64,000 nt of DNA from Verrucomicrobiota bacterium (GCA_038744685.1 JBCDMB010000003.1:124001-188000); one strand, 5' to 3'; counted from the first letter of the stretch, positions 44,752 through 54,146 are shown. Notes: generated from the letters alone by a model not told the origin. Numbers and translations are program-made.

Positions 44752-44880
44752 GTTTTTCGGTCACCGGTCGACTCAAGCCAGAAAAAAACGAAAGGAGAAG
44801 ACCGCATCTTTCCCTTCCTTTGCTCATTCCAGAGTTCGCATCCGATTGACGAATGGGCATTACACTTTCACGCTCCCGCA

Positions 44881-45405
44881 ATGTCCTCAATTCCAACGAT
44901 TTCTCCGCAAGAAGCGCACACACAACTCTTCTCACCCGACACCATCCTCGTCGACGTGCGTTCTCCTGCAGAGTTTCGCAGGGCGCATGCAGACGGAGCC
45001 GTAAACTTACCCCTTGATCAATTGGATGCTGATTCTCTCCGTTCGATCGCCAATGGATTCTCCCGAGTGTTTTTCATTTGCGAAAGTGGAAAGCGCTCTA
45101 AAAACGCGGTCGAAAAAATCAGCGAGGCAGATGATCTCCCATCTAGCGCGTCCATCTCAGGCGGAACAACCGCTTGGCGAAAAGCATCCCTCCCTCTCTT
45201 CGAAGGCAAAGGCGTAATTTCCATCGAGAGACAGGTTCGGATTGGGGCCGGATCAATCATCTTTGCAGGAGTTCTCCTTGGCGTCTTCGTCGATCCACTC
45301 TGGTTAATTCTCCCTGGTTTCGCGGGCTTTGGTCTAGTCGTCTCGGGAGTAACCGATTTTTGCGGAATGGGACTATTCCTGGCACGGATGCCTTGGAATC
45401 GTTGA
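44881..45405 (+). CDS. rhodanese-domain protein with C-terminal DUF2892-like membrane pair
   Basis: This 174-residue protein has a rhodanese domain (about 8-110) with VDVRSPAEFRRAHADGAVNLP and the active-site loop starting at Cys67 (ICESGKRSKNA). A two-helix membrane tail follows, with ISIERQVRIGAGSI and GVTDFCGMGLFLARMPWN, characteristic of DUF2892. The layout is that of the YgaP-type membrane rhodanese, which moves sulfane sulfur near the inner membrane. It is monocistronic, upstream of the TPP riboswitch by about 160 nt. Confidence 0.93.
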   Translation: MSSIPTISPQEAHTQLFSPDTILVDVRSPAEFRRAHADGAVNLPLDQLDADSLRSIANGFSRVFFICESGKRSKNAVEKISEADDLPSSASISGGTTAWRKASLPLFEGKGVISIERQVRIGAGSIIFAGVLLGVFVDPLWLILPGFAGFGLVVSGVTDFCGMGLFLARMPWNR

Positions 45406-45523
45406 TGGTCAACTCCGAGAACGCCAGCGAGCGGCGAAGAGTATACTTCGAAAATCCAACAGCGAAAGTGTCGTTGGGAGTTCGATGTTTAAAGTTCGGC
45501 TTTCTCTGGTGAAGGCTATCCTC

Positions 45524-45553
45524 TTGACACACAGACGCACTTCTCCGTAGCTT
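45524..45553 (+). promoter_or_regulatory. promoter of the TPP riboswitch transcript
   Basis: TTGACA (45524) and TAGCTT (45548) are 18 nt apart. The -35 is perfect and the -10 keeps the first, second and last bases. Initiation about 8 nt downstream would start the RNA at the riboswitch P1 stem. Confidence 0.55.
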
Positions 45554-45561
45554 CCCGACAT

Positions 45562-45660
45562 CAACCAGGGGTGCTTCCGAATCCGGGAGCTGAGACAGGA
45601 GGGGGCAGCCTCCCAAACCCTTTGAACCTGATCCGGCTCATACCGGCGGAGGAACGGTTG
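45562..45660 (+). promoter_or_regulatory. TPP (thiamine pyrophosphate) riboswitch
   Basis: The THI-box landmarks are present in order: AGGGGTGC, GCTGAGACA, CCCTTTGAACCTGATC, and a final GGCTCATACCGGCGGAGGAA. The ends CAACC and GGTTG close the P1 stem. It lies 47 nt before the TonB receptor ATG, so it likely represses that gene when thiamine pyrophosphate is plentiful. The riboswitch class is firmly known; the control mode (translation or termination) cannot be told, as no terminator stem is evident. Confidence 0.95.
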
Positions 45661-45707
45661 AGGGTTTGGATCGTTCCTCCGATTCTACAATCGGACCCGC
45701 ACTATCA

Positions 45708-47912
45708 ATGATTCAGAAACCGTCTCGTATATTCACACACCTCCTTGCAGGGGCTTTGACCGCTTCAACGGTTCTCGGGCAGACCGCCAATCCCGAGCCG
45801 GAGCCCAAACCCCCGCTTCCTGAGCCAAAGGAAGAGGGGCCTACAACAGAACCCATTGACCAACCTGATCCGAAGGAGCATCACGAATTTGAGCCATTTA
45901 CCGTTGCGGCATCCTCTCTCAACCTAACCGCACAGCAAACCGCCTCGAGCATTTCCGTATTCACTGGCGACGAGCTGCTTGACCCTAACTCCAGCCACCT
46001 CGAAGACCTCGTCCTCGACACGCCTAACCTTACCTTCGCAGGCGGCTCCTCCCGCGCGCGATTCTTTCAAATCCGCGGTATCGGGGAATACGATAACTTT
46101 ATTGAACCCGTTACTCCTTCTGTTGGGCTGGTGATCGATGGGATCGACTTCAGCGGCTTCGGAAACATTGTTTCGCTCTTTGATGTGGAGCGCGTCGAAG
46201 TCCTTCGCGGCCCGCAAAGTGGACTCTACGGAACCCAAGCACTAGCCGGTCTTATCTATGTTGAATCCACTAATCCGACCGACTACTGGACGGGCCAAGC
46301 CGAGGGAACGATCGCAGAATACGATACCTACCGTGGTGGGGTCGCAGTCGGGGGGCCGCTTACAGCGATCGACGAGAACCTCACCATGCGGCTTTCGGTT
46401 TTCCAAAATACCTCCGACGGACCGACAGAGAATGCCTTCATTGGAAGAAATCGTGGCGCAGACGAAGATGAGTTTACATCCCGCCTAAAGCTCCATTGGG
46501 ATCCCTCGGACACCTTCCGTCTTCGCGTAACAGGACTCTATAGCGACTTCCAAAACGGCTACGACAACTTCAGCTTGCGGTCCAACGAGGGCACCCGGAC
46601 CGTCTACAGTGACTATCCGGGATCTGATAACCAACGTTCGAGAGCCCTCGCAGTCGAAGCGGGATTTGGACCTCTTGAAAAGGAGATCCTCTCTCGGACT
46701 ACACTCCAGCGCACCAACACGACCTACAGCTTCGATGCGGATTGGCTCAACACCACGAACGATCCAGAGAACGTTTCCTTCTGGCAAAATGTCTGGGGAA
46801 CCGACGGCCCACAGTCATGGTCGGAGAAATTCGATCGCGAAGCCGAACGCTATAAGCAGGAATTTCTTTACCTTCGCAACGAAGGCCCTGATACCACTCG
46901 CTACACCGTTGGTGTTGGTGGAGACTACATTGACCAGGATTCCAACGGAGAAACCAACTATGGAGTCCCTTTTTTCCGAAGGAACCGCTTCACCGAGACC
47001 CGGTTCTACACTTTTGGAGAAGTTCTTTATCCCTTAAACGAGAGGCATGAATTCGGAGGCACTCTTCGTTTGGAAGGGCGCCGCGTGGATCTGGAGGATG
47101 CCAACAATCCTTCCTTCGACGGAAGCACTGATGATGAAGAGTTTCTCTGGGGAGGGGATGTATCCTACCGCTACCTTTACACTGACGATCAATCCTTCTA
47201 CGCGAAACTCTCACGCGGATACAAAGGCGGCGGAATCAACGCTGACCCAAACGCCCTCGAACTCTTCTACGAGGCAGAGACCCTCTATGCGGTCGAAGGA
47301 GGTTGGACCTACAACAAGCCCGATGGCACACTCGAAACCCGGATTTCTCTCTTTGCCTTCGACCGCGATGACCCACAGGTTCGCCGCTGGGAATTGGATC
47401 CCGGATTTAACTTTGTTCTCACACAAACCAACGCCGAACGTTCCTACGGGTATGGAGCCGAAGGAACAGTGGATTGGGTGGCGAGAGACTGGCTAAAGCT
47501 CGGAGGCTCGCTGGGACTGCTTCAGTCACGGATTGAGGCCAACAACATTCCCACTTTGGTAGACGGCCGTGACCAGGCTATGGCTCCGGCCTACACTTTC
47601 TCCGCTTACGCCGAAGTTCGACCCATTGATCCCGCGTTCGCTAGGGTTACCGTTCGAGGGCAAGATTCGGTCTACTACGATTCTTTCTTCAACGGCCGAG
47701 GAGATGCCTACCAGCTTGTAGATCTCTGGTTCGGGTATCAGCTGGGCGACTTCGAACTGAGTCTCTGGATCACCAACGTCTTTGATACCGACTACGGGAC
47801 AAAAGCCCTTTACTTCGGCGACTACAACGACCCAACCTTTGATCCCAGTGCTCAATATGAAGAGCTTGGAGAGCCGCGGCAGGTCGGAGTGACCTTGCGC
47901 TATTTCTTTTAG
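45708..47912 (+). CDS. TonB-dependent receptor, likely for thiamine or a thiamine precursor
   Basis: This 734-residue outer-membrane receptor has a signal peptide (HLLAGALTASTVLG), a Pro/Glu-rich N-terminal linker and a plug domain (about 65-185, GIGEYDNFIEPVTPSVGLVIDGI, VERVEVLRGPQSGLYGTQALAG). The beta-barrel ends in the C-terminal VGVTLRYFF. The TPP riboswitch upstream indicates a vitamin B1 uptake role, by analogy with known TPP-regulated TonB receptors. Substrate is inferred from regulation only. The ATG at 45708 precedes the signal peptide. TonB energy could come from the TonB-like gene at the left edge. Confidence 0.9.
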   Translation: MIQKPSRIFTHLLAGALTASTVLGQTANPEPEPKPPLPEPKEEGPTTEPIDQPDPKEHHEFEPFTVAASSLNLTAQQTASSISVFTGDELLDPNSSHLEDLVLDTPNLTFAGGSSRARFFQIRGIGEYDNFIEPVTPSVGLVIDGIDFSGFGNIVSLFDVERVEVLRGPQSGLYGTQALAGLIYVESTNPTDYWTGQAEGTIAEYDTYRGGVAVGGPLTAIDENLTMRLSVFQNTSDGPTENAFIGRNRGADEDEFTSRLKLHWDPSDTFRLRVTGLYSDFQNGYDNFSLRSNEGTRTVYSDYPGSDNQRSRALAVEAGFGPLEKEILSRTTLQRTNTTYSFDADWLNTTNDPENVSFWQNVWGTDGPQSWSEKFDREAERYKQEFLYLRNEGPDTTRYTVGVGGDYIDQDSNGETNYGVPFFRRNRFTETRFYTFGEVLYPLNERHEFGGTLRLEGRRVDLEDANNPSFDGSTDDEEFLWGGDVSYRYLYTDDQSFYAKLSRGYKGGGINADPNALELFYEAETLYAVEGGWTYNKPDGTLETRISLFAFDRDDPQVRRWELDPGFNFVLTQTNAERSYGYGAEGTVDWVARDWLKLGGSLGLLQSRIEANNIPTLVDGRDQAMAPAYTFSAYAEVRPIDPAFARVTVRGQDSVYYDSFFNGRGDAYQLVDLWFGYQLGDFELSLWITNVFDTDYGTKALYFGDYNDPTFDPSAQYEELGEPRQVGVTLRYFF

Positions 47913-47956
47913 AGGGGAGATCGTCGGTATTCGTTTTCCCAACTACCATTATTAAC

Positions 47957-47980
47957 TGCTGGAAGTGTAGAATTCCAGCA
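47957..47980 (+). repeat. perfect 8-bp inverted repeat after the receptor gene
   Basis: TGCTGGAA and TTCCAGCA flank an 8-nt loop, 44 nt after the receptor stop. There is no T tract. It might protect the mRNA end or be part of the terminator. Confidence 0.45.
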
Positions 47981-48005
47981 CGGGTGCGGGGAGACACTCC
48001 ATTCA

Positions 48006-48076
48006 GGAGCGGCTGCTTCAGCTGCCGATCAAGTGGTTCAGGCAAGCATTCTATCGGCGACTGAAGTCGCCGCTCC
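48006..48076. repeat. REPIN, family A, copy 4
   Basis: Left GGAG plus CGGCTGCTTCAGCTGCCG; right GGAG plus CGGCGACTTCAGTCGCCG on the other strand. The spacer contains TCAAGTGGTTCAGGCAAG, shared with copy 5 at 49639. Confidence 0.88.
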
Positions 48077-48160
48077 TTGCACGGTCAAACTTTCCCAGCA
48101 AAGCAGGTGAGCCCTTCCACTACGAGATGTACAAATCTACCTTTTCTTACTACCACTTAC

Positions 48161-48571
48161 TCAGACCTGATTCGTTCTTTCCTTGGTTTCTCGAAGCCGA
48201 GGTTCAGCCAACCTCTCTCTGTTGGCCGCCTTCTTCCTCATCTTATCGAAGTTGTACATGTTGAAGAAATGCATCGCTCCAAGGACCAGCATCACTACCC
48301 CTAATTTAGTGGTGGTATACTCAATCCCGGCCACTGCGTCTCTCGGGATTCTACCAGCGCTCAGAAACAGCAGGACGAACCCAATGTTAATCAAGTAGAA
48401 CCCGACTACCAGCAGATGATTGACCGCGTCTGCTCTCTCTTCGTCGCCATGAAATGCATCGACAAGAAAAAGGCGTCCATTTCGGTGAAGCGTCCGGGCG
48501 ACCCAAACCGTCATCAGAAGGCTGACGAAGAAGTAAGTGGCATAGACAATTATCGGTATCGTAGTATTCAT
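48161..48571 (-). CDS. small multi-pass membrane protein of unknown function
   Basis: This 136-residue protein has three hydrophobic segments (about 5-25, 50-70 and 88-108) and a basic, charged tail (DKMRKKAANRERLAEPRLRETKERTNQV). The segment LFLVDAFHGDEERADAVNHLLVVGFYLIN is in a loop before TM2. I do not recognise a family. It lies 24 nt downstream of the TIGR01777 gene on the same strand, so it is probably co-transcribed with it. Confidence 0.7.
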   Translation of the reverse strand: MNTTIPIIVYATYFFVSLLMTVWVARTLHRNGRLFLVDAFHGDEERADAVNHLLVVGFYLINIGFVLLFLSAGRIPRDAVAGIEYTTTKLGVVMLVLGAMHFFNMYNFDKMRKKAANRERLAEPRLRETKERTNQV

Positions 48572-48595
48572 TGGTTTTATCCTTTCGATTGTTCG

Positions 48596-49507
48596 TTAGA
48601 TCAGGTCATCGAGTGCGTTCTCGATTACAGGATACTTAAACGTGAATCCGGCTTCCTGAAATCGTTTGGGGATGCAGCGCCTCCCAAGAAGGGCAAGCTC
48701 CGGCTCTGTCCGTAGAAAGAAACACCCGAATTTAACGAGGAACGTAGGCGCACGAGGCGCCCATGGCCTGCCTATCGCTCTCCGAAGTGCTTGCATGAAA
48801 ATTTTGTTCCTCACAGGCCCGGGACCAGTAGCGTTGTAGAGTCCGGCAATCTCTTCGTGTTCGATAGCCCACTCATACATCCTGCAAAGATCATCGATGT
48901 GGATCCAGCTGTAGAACTGCTTGCCCGTTCCAACAGCTCCACCCAGAAAGAACCGACCGAGAAGCTTGAGCCGCTTAAGCGCTCCGCCATTGCGCCCCAG
49001 AACGAAACTGACTCGAAACAGGACCTTTCGGACGGGATCGACTCTCGCCCAGTTAAAGGCCTCTTCCCAAGCCCGCGCTACGCCAGGTGAGAAACCGTGT
49101 CCCTCAGGAGCCGTTTCATCACAAATCTCCTCTCCGGCATCCCCAAGAATTGCCGTAGTAGCCGTCTGAACCCAGACTTTTGGTGGAATTTTTGCTAGTT
49201 GAATTGCGCGTTCGAGCACACCGACAGAATCGATCCTCGAATCGTAAATTTTCCGCCGGTTTCGCTTATTGTATCGGCAATCAACGTTTCTACCCGTCAA
49301 ATTGATGATCCCCCAAGCTCCATCTATTTGCCCAACCCAATCACCAATCGCCCTACCATCCCATCGCACGTAGTGGAGGCCATCCTCGTCGGACCTTTTT
49401 TGTCGAGTCAGAACCACCACCTCGTAGCCATTGTCGATGAAGTGGCGACTCAATGCCCGACCCATGAAACCCGTTCCCCCGGCTAGAACCACCCTTCTCC
49501 TATTCAT
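48596..49507 (-). CDS. TIGR01777-family NAD-dependent epimerase/dehydratase-like protein
   Basis: This 303-residue protein has the extended SDR Rossmann fold with the nucleotide motif VVLAGGTGFMGRALSRHF (Gly-x-x-Gly-x-x-Gly region) and the TIGR01777 blocks WDGRAIGDWVGQIDGAWGIINLTGRNVDCRYNKRNR and VWVQTATTAILGDAGEEICDE. The DUF1731-like C-terminus is ELALLGRRCIPKRFQEAGFTFKYP. The function is unsettled; related proteins are linked to cell division or stress. It is followed by the small membrane protein gene. Confidence 0.9.
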   Translation of the reverse strand: MNRRRVVLAGGTGFMGRALSRHFIDNGYEVVVLTRQKRSDEDGLHYVRWDGRAIGDWVGQIDGAWGIINLTGRNVDCRYNKRNRRKIYDSRIDSVGVLERAIQLAKIPPKVWVQTATTAILGDAGEEICDETAPEGHGFSPGVARAWEEAFNWARVDPVRKVLFRVSFVLGRNGGALKRLKLLGRFFLGGAVGTGKQFYSWIHIDDLCRMYEWAIEHEEIAGLYNATGPGPVRNKIFMQALRRAIGRPWAPRAPTFLVKFGCFFLRTEPELALLGRRCIPKRFQEAGFTFKYPVIENALDDLI

Positions 49508-49592
49508 AATCTTCTTATAGTTTCAATAGTTATTGAAACTTTGCAAGACTGTTTGTTCTTTTTCAACTTTTGCAAACTCAAATTTCGCCTAG

Positions 49593-49631
49593 AGGGCACT
49601 TCGATTAACCTCCTTTGGCTCGCGATTGCGG
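49593..49631. repeat. family C end copy (solo terminal repeat)
   Basis: 39 nt starting AGGGCACTTCGATTAACCTC match the left end of the element at 21856 with three differences, through the following GATTGCGG. No partner end is visible, so it is a fragment or a deleted element with a REPIN 8 nt downstream. Confidence 0.75.
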
Positions 49632-49638
49632 GAGAAAG

Positions 49639-49709
49639 GGAGCGGCTGCTTCAGCTGCCGCTCAAGTGGTTCAGGCAAGTCTCCTATCGGCGACTGAAGT
49701 CGCCGTTCC
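49639..49709. repeat. REPIN, family A, copy 5
   Basis: Same two units as copy 4, with the final head changed to GGAA. Shares the spacer TCAAGTGGTTCAGGCAAG. Confidence 0.88.
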
Positions 49710-49934
49710 TTGGACGATAGTCAACGCACTAACCAATTACTTTGTATCCCGCTGCAATCAAGCCTCCTTCGTTCCTCACGAATCTTTTTTATGGAGAACT
49801 GGTAAACACTTCGATTACCATCCCGCTGAAAGCTCTTAGATTTTCTCAAGAGATGTATCCCCTCGATAGAATATGCAGTATTCTTTGTCCCTCCCCTACC
49901 AGTTAAATCTGGCCAGCCTACTGACGCAAAAACC

Positions 49935-50930
49935 ATGAAAAGCACTTCTTTCCTTCTTTTTCTGTCGATCGCTTTGTCTGCTCTTTCCCTGTCCTTAGAC
50001 GCGAACAGTTCGATCTTAAACAATGAGACGGGCATTATCCTACCTAAGGAGATTGCCGGGCTGAAGATCGGTGAGAAGCATGTCTATGATGAACCGGGTC
50101 TAGGGAAATCAGTGACGTATTCCGGGGATGGCGCTTACGCAACAGTCTACATATACAACAAGAACCGAACGGACCTGAAAGACGATCCCAACCATCAAGC
50201 TATCGTTGAGGAACTATCGGCAACTCTCGGCGAAATCAGAAAAGTAGAGGAACTAGGCATCTACGAAAACGTGGTATTCGGCAACTCTGCACGCAAATCG
50301 GGTAAAGACGGCACGTTTACATTTCTTTCAATGCCAATCAACTTTGACCAGGTTCTGGATTTCGACACAAGGGAGCCGATTGAGCGTAGACAACGAGTTT
50401 CTCTTGTGGGAGTCGGGCTTTTCGATGGGTCCTATGTAAAACTCAGATATAGCATTAGGAAGGGGAAGAACCTTGAAGAGCAGGAGAGAATCAGGGACGA
50501 GTTCGTCAATGACCTTGTGAATCTGGTGCTGATGGTAGAGATACGATCTCAGGTGGAAGGTTGGCTCACGGAATATATGGCTGATCCTCTTTCGGAGCGG
50601 GGTCGGGAGGTTATCGGAGGGATCGTCGCCTACGCGGAAAAGAGTCCTCTCATTCAGATTTACATTGATCCAGAGTCCATGCCGTGGCTCGAGGTTGATA
50701 ACTACCCATACACGAGCGAGTTGTTGGGAGCCTACCTAGCGGGGCAGGTCAATGCTCAGCTACAGACAAAGATCTTCGAAAGTAATGAAGCGGCCGGAAT
50801 GGGACAGGCTCTTGAGGTTTATCGCCTATTGAGGGAAAAGGATGAGGCGGCAACTCTTGACGATTTTGAGGAAAGGCTGAGCAGCACTCCAAACGTCGCA
50901 ATCGAGCCGACCAAGGATACAAACGAGTAG
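49935..50930 (+). CDS. secreted protein of unknown function
   Basis: This 331-residue protein has a signal peptide (MKSTSFLLFLSIALSALSLSLDA, cleavage near residue 23) and no other membrane segment. The body has a mixed alpha/beta pattern with blocks ETGIILPKEIAGLKIGEKHVYDEPGLG and SVTYSGDGAYATVYIYNKNR, and a helix-rich second half (AEKSPLIQIYIDPESMPWLEVDNYPYTSELLGAYLAGQ). No conserved Cys or catalytic motif is obvious. It should be exported. It stands alone; the recN gene converges on it. Confidence 0.7.
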   Translation: MKSTSFLLFLSIALSALSLSLDANSSILNNETGIILPKEIAGLKIGEKHVYDEPGLGKSVTYSGDGAYATVYIYNKNRTDLKDDPNHQAIVEELSATLGEIRKVEELGIYENVVFGNSARKSGKDGTFTFLSMPINFDQVLDFDTREPIERRQRVSLVGVGLFDGSYVKLRYSIRKGKNLEEQERIRDEFVNDLVNLVLMVEIRSQVEGWLTEYMADPLSERGREVIGGIVAYAEKSPLIQIYIDPESMPWLEVDNYPYTSELLGAYLAGQVNAQLQTKIFESNEAAGMGQALEVYRLLREKDEAATLDDFEERLSSTPNVAIEPTKDTNE

Positions 50931-50979
50931 AGCGTCCGTGATCTCTAATCAGTCCAACCTGCTCTTGGAGAGCGCCTTG

Positions 50980-52647
50980 TCACGCTCCTCCGAGCATCTC
51001 TATTGCGTGCGATCGTGCGGTCTTTGACCTTCGATCTCCAAGCATACGAGCGATCTCGTCGATCCTTTCATCTTGATTGGCAGAAAGGTCCTCAAGATGG
51101 ACCAAAGAATCGTTTTCCGATTGGTCTTTCCTGACAACAAAGTGGCCATCGGCCAAGGCAGCAACCTGCGGCAAATGGGTGATCGTGAAAACTTGATTCT
51201 CTTTAGAGAGGCGCACCATTTCCCTGCCGATCTCCCGACCGACTTCTCCCCCAACATTGGCGTCAATTTCATCAAAGACCAGAACTGCCGTGCGGTCCAC
51301 CGCAGCAAGAACGGTTTTCAGCGCCAAGGTCACACGAGCAATTTCTCCGCTTGAGGCCACTTTTGCCAGCGGTAAGGCACCTTGGCCGGCCGTCCCTGAA
51401 AAAAGGTATTCACAGACCGATGTTCCACGTTTGGACCAACGTTCGGTTGTTTCGACATCGACCCGGAAAGTGGGCCGTTTGAATCCCAGGCGCTTCAAGA
51501 GATCCGTAACTTTATCGGCTAAGGGCTTCGCCTCTGTTTTTCGTTTCTCTGTCAATTTCCTGCCAACCTCTTCTACCTCCACCCGGAGCTTCTGCTCTTC
51601 TTCGCGAAGTCTTCCAAGCGTGCCTTCTAAATCGCCCTGGGCAGCAATTCGCTCCTCCATCTCAGCACACTTTGCGAGAACCGTTTCCACCGAAGCCCCA
51701 TGCTTTCGACGGATCCCCATCCATCGTTTCATATTCTCCTCCACCTCTTCGATCTCGTAGGGGTCGACCTCGAGGATTGACCGCAATCCGTTCAGGTCGG
51801 TAACGAAATCACTCAATTCAATCAGGAGGGCATCCAGTCGGTTTACCTGTGAACTCACCTTTTCCGGCACCAATTCCTGCAGCTTCAGTGCATAACGGTA
51901 GACTTCAGATAATCTCTCGGGAACACCATTCTCACCCGTCAGGGCTTCCTCGATACTCTCAAAGAACCCGTCGATCTCCCGTGCATGAGACACCCGCCGG
52001 AAGTCCGTTTCTAGTTTCTCTACCCACGCCTCGGAGAGAGAAAGACTTCGAATTTCGTCGATCTGGGACTGCAAGAAACTCATTTCATCCTCCGAAAGAA
52101 CCGCTGTTCCTTCAACCGCCTCAATGCGCTTCCGGGTGTCCGTCCAACGACTGAAAATTCCTTCAAACTCTTGCCGCAGTGCACCGTTTCCCGCGAAGGC
52201 ATCCAGCAGGTCGATCTGTTCGGCCTCATGGAACAGAGCAAGCGGGGCATCGGGTCCATGCAGTTCCAACCATGCCTCTCCAACCCCTGCTAACTGTGTG
52301 AGAGTGGATACCGTACCATTGATTTGAATCCGCTGCCCTCCTCCAGCCTGCATGCGGCGAATCAGAATCATCTCTCCATTCTCCAACGGTTCCAGACCTT
52401 GCCGCTCCAGTGCCTCGTTCACCCGCCGCGGATCCGAAAAAAACAGAACTGCCTGCACTTCACAGAATTCGGCCTCATCCCGAATCATTGAACGGTCCGC
52501 GCGCTGACCAGAGAGTAACGCTAAGGCACCCATCAAAAGGCTCTTTCCTGCTCCCGTTTCTCCCGTAACTGCCGTGAATCCCGCCTCACACTCCATCTCG
52601 ACCGAATCGATTAAGGCGAGATTTTCGACTTTGAGAAATTGCAGCAT
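50980..52647 (-). CDS. recN: DNA repair protein RecN
   Basis: This 555-residue SMC-like protein has an N-terminal ATPase half with Walker A GETGAGKSLLMGALALLSG (29-47), a central coiled-coil (about 150-350) and a C-terminal half with the signature ASSGEIARVTLALK (LSSGE-type), Walker B TAVLVFDEIDANVGGEVG and the D-loop. RecN gathers broken DNA ends during recombination repair. Length and start (MLQFLKVENLALID) are typical. No neighbouring SOS genes are present. Confidence 0.95.
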   Translation of the reverse strand: MLQFLKVENLALIDSVEMECEAGFTAVTGETGAGKSLLMGALALLSGQRADRSMIRDEAEFCEVQAVLFFSDPRRVNEALERQGLEPLENGEMILIRRMQAGGGQRIQINGTVSTLTQLAGVGEAWLELHGPDAPLALFHEAEQIDLLDAFAGNGALRQEFEGIFSRWTDTRKRIEAVEGTAVLSEDEMSFLQSQIDEIRSLSLSEAWVEKLETDFRRVSHAREIDGFFESIEEALTGENGVPERLSEVYRYALKLQELVPEKVSSQVNRLDALLIELSDFVTDLNGLRSILEVDPYEIEEVEENMKRWMGIRRKHGASVETVLAKCAEMEERIAAQGDLEGTLGRLREEEQKLRVEVEEVGRKLTEKRKTEAKPLADKVTDLLKRLGFKRPTFRVDVETTERWSKRGTSVCEYLFSGTAGQGALPLAKVASSGEIARVTLALKTVLAAVDRTAVLVFDEIDANVGGEVGREIGREMVRLSKENQVFTITHLPQVAALADGHFVVRKDQSENDSLVHLEDLSANQDERIDEIARMLGDRRSKTARSHAIEMLGGA

Positions 52648-52719
52648 TCAACCCTTCTTCGCAAAGACCCACCGAAACGGCAAACCGAAAGGGTGCATGC
52701 ACTGAGGCGAGGGCAAAAA

Positions 52720-52814
52720 GGTAGGGCGCCGCGTTCCGCAAGCCGGGCCTATTTTGATCAAGACCCCTTTTTAATTTACCACCAGCGAGGATTGTAGAAT
52801 CCTACGCCCTACCC
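52720..52814. repeat. dispersed repeat family B, copy 2 (gives aarF its stop codon)
   Basis: The left end (52720-52748) is identical over 29 nt to 15861-15889. The right end is an inverted GTAGGGCG-type end (CCTACGCCCTAC near 52801-52812). On the minus strand this right end contains the TAG of the AarF gene at 52809-52811. Confidence 0.8.
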
Positions 52815-54146
52815 CACGGCAACCATTAAATCCGAAGACGCCTCGTCTCCCAATTCCGGTAGTCCGGTCTGGATCTTTGCTCCGAGCAATCCCATCAAAG
52901 AGTATAGCCCAAAATAAGCTCGATTCACATAGAGACCGTGAGTCGATCCTCTGCCGGAACCGAGCCGCTTAATATCCGGATCATTTCCAGTCCTCTCCCC
53001 AAACTCGCGAATCTCTTCCATGTAACCCGGATCGCTAAAGTCGAAAGTTCCTTGCGCAAAGGGCCGGGACAGAAGCTCCACAGACTCTCCAAACATTCTC
53101 AGCAAAATCTCCCGGTCTTTTTCCGAATCGGAATCGAGTATCAACTCCAGTCGAAGAAGTGCCGCCGCCATCTCGTCAGTTCGACCGGCAATCCCCGGCT
53201 CGAGAAGCCGAAAATACGCGTTGTGGAAGTCTGCCGGAATCTCTTTGACGCACCCGAAATCCAAGACCCAGAGGTCGTCGCCATGAACCAAGAAATTCCC
53301 CGGATGGGGATCCGCATGAAAGGCTTTCAGCTCGTGAATCTGGAAGTGATAAAAATCCCACAAAGCCTGGCCAATCCGGTCACGGAGACCACCATCCTCG
53401 CAGGTCCTTGAGAACTGGTCGAGTGGAACCCCGTCGACCCAATCCATGGTGAGAACCCGGGCACCAGAGAGTCTCCGGTGATAGCCGGGGAAACGCACTG
53501 GAACTTCGTCCCTCGTTTTCTCAATGAGCTCAAGTGCTCGATTCAACTCCAGGTCGTAGTCGGTCTCCTCAACCAACCGTGCTTCCACCTCCTGGAGGTA
53601 AGGGTCAATTTCCCTTGCTGATAAATCAAAGATCTTCATCGCGAAAGGCCGGATGAGTCGCAAATCATTGCGAAGGCTTTCGGCAACGCCGGGGTACTGC
53701 ACTTTCACCGCGAACTCCTTCCCGTCTAACCTCGCCTTGTGGACCTGACCGATCGACGCACCACTGACTGCGGCTTGGCTGAATTCATCAAACAAGTCGA
53801 GCGGATCTTTTCCGAACTCGCGGACAAAGGTCCTCTTCACTAAAGGGTAAGAGAGCGGAGGAGCCTGGTAGTGTGCCTTGGAAAACTCAGTCGCATACTC
53901 GGACGGAAGAAGAGCCGTATCAATACTGAGCATTTGGGCAATCTTTAGCGGCCCGCCCTTAAGCCTGCTAAGGGTTCCGTAAGTATCGCTCGCGTTTGCT
54001 CGATGGAGACCCTCACGATCGTCCTTTCCAGTAACGAGTTTCTTGGCATGGTACTTGGCATAGTTGCCGCCAATCTTAGCACCGGTTCCAATCAAAGCGG
54101 CAGCTCGCCCTACCTTGCCTTTCGGAATCGAAGTCTGTTCCTTCAT
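52809..54146 (-). CDS. AarF/ABC1/UbiB-family atypical kinase
   Basis: This 445-residue protein belongs to the UbiB (ADCK) family: the KxGQ-like motif is KGGPLKIAQML, followed by Ala-rich nucleotide loop ASIGQVHKARL, the lysine FAVKVQYP, the catalytic segment AFHADPHPGNFLVHGDD and the metal aspartate LDFGCVKE. These ATPases or kinases support ubiquinone synthesis and isoprenoid lipid handling. It overlaps the preceding TetR gene by 4 nt and is co-translated with it. The stop codon lies in the family B repeat at the 3' end. Confidence 0.93.
   Translation of the reverse strand: MKEQTSIPKGKVGRAAALIGTGAKIGGNYAKYHAKKLVTGKDDREGLHRANASDTYGTLSRLKGGPLKIAQMLSIDTALLPSEYATEFSKAHYQAPPLSYPLVKRTFVREFGKDPLDLFDEFSQAAVSGASIGQVHKARLDGKEFAVKVQYPGVAESLRNDLRLIRPFAMKIFDLSAREIDPYLQEVEARLVEETDYDLELNRALELIEKTRDEVPVRFPGYHRRLSGARVLTMDWVDGVPLDQFSRTCEDGGLRDRIGQALWDFYHFQIHELKAFHADPHPGNFLVHGDDLWVLDFGCVKEIPADFHNAYFRLLEPGIAGRTDEMAAALLRLELILDSDSEKDREILLRMFGESVELLSRPFAQGTFDFSDPGYMEEIREFGERTGNDPDIKRLGSGRGSTHGLYVNRAYFGLYSLMGLLGAKIQTGLPELGDEASSDLMVAVG

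Larger units (their letters stand above)
49508..49934. other. 427-nt divergent gap with two repeats
   Basis: Holds the family C end copy (49593-49631) followed directly by a family A REPIN (49639-49709). No gene is supported. Confidence 0.55.
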
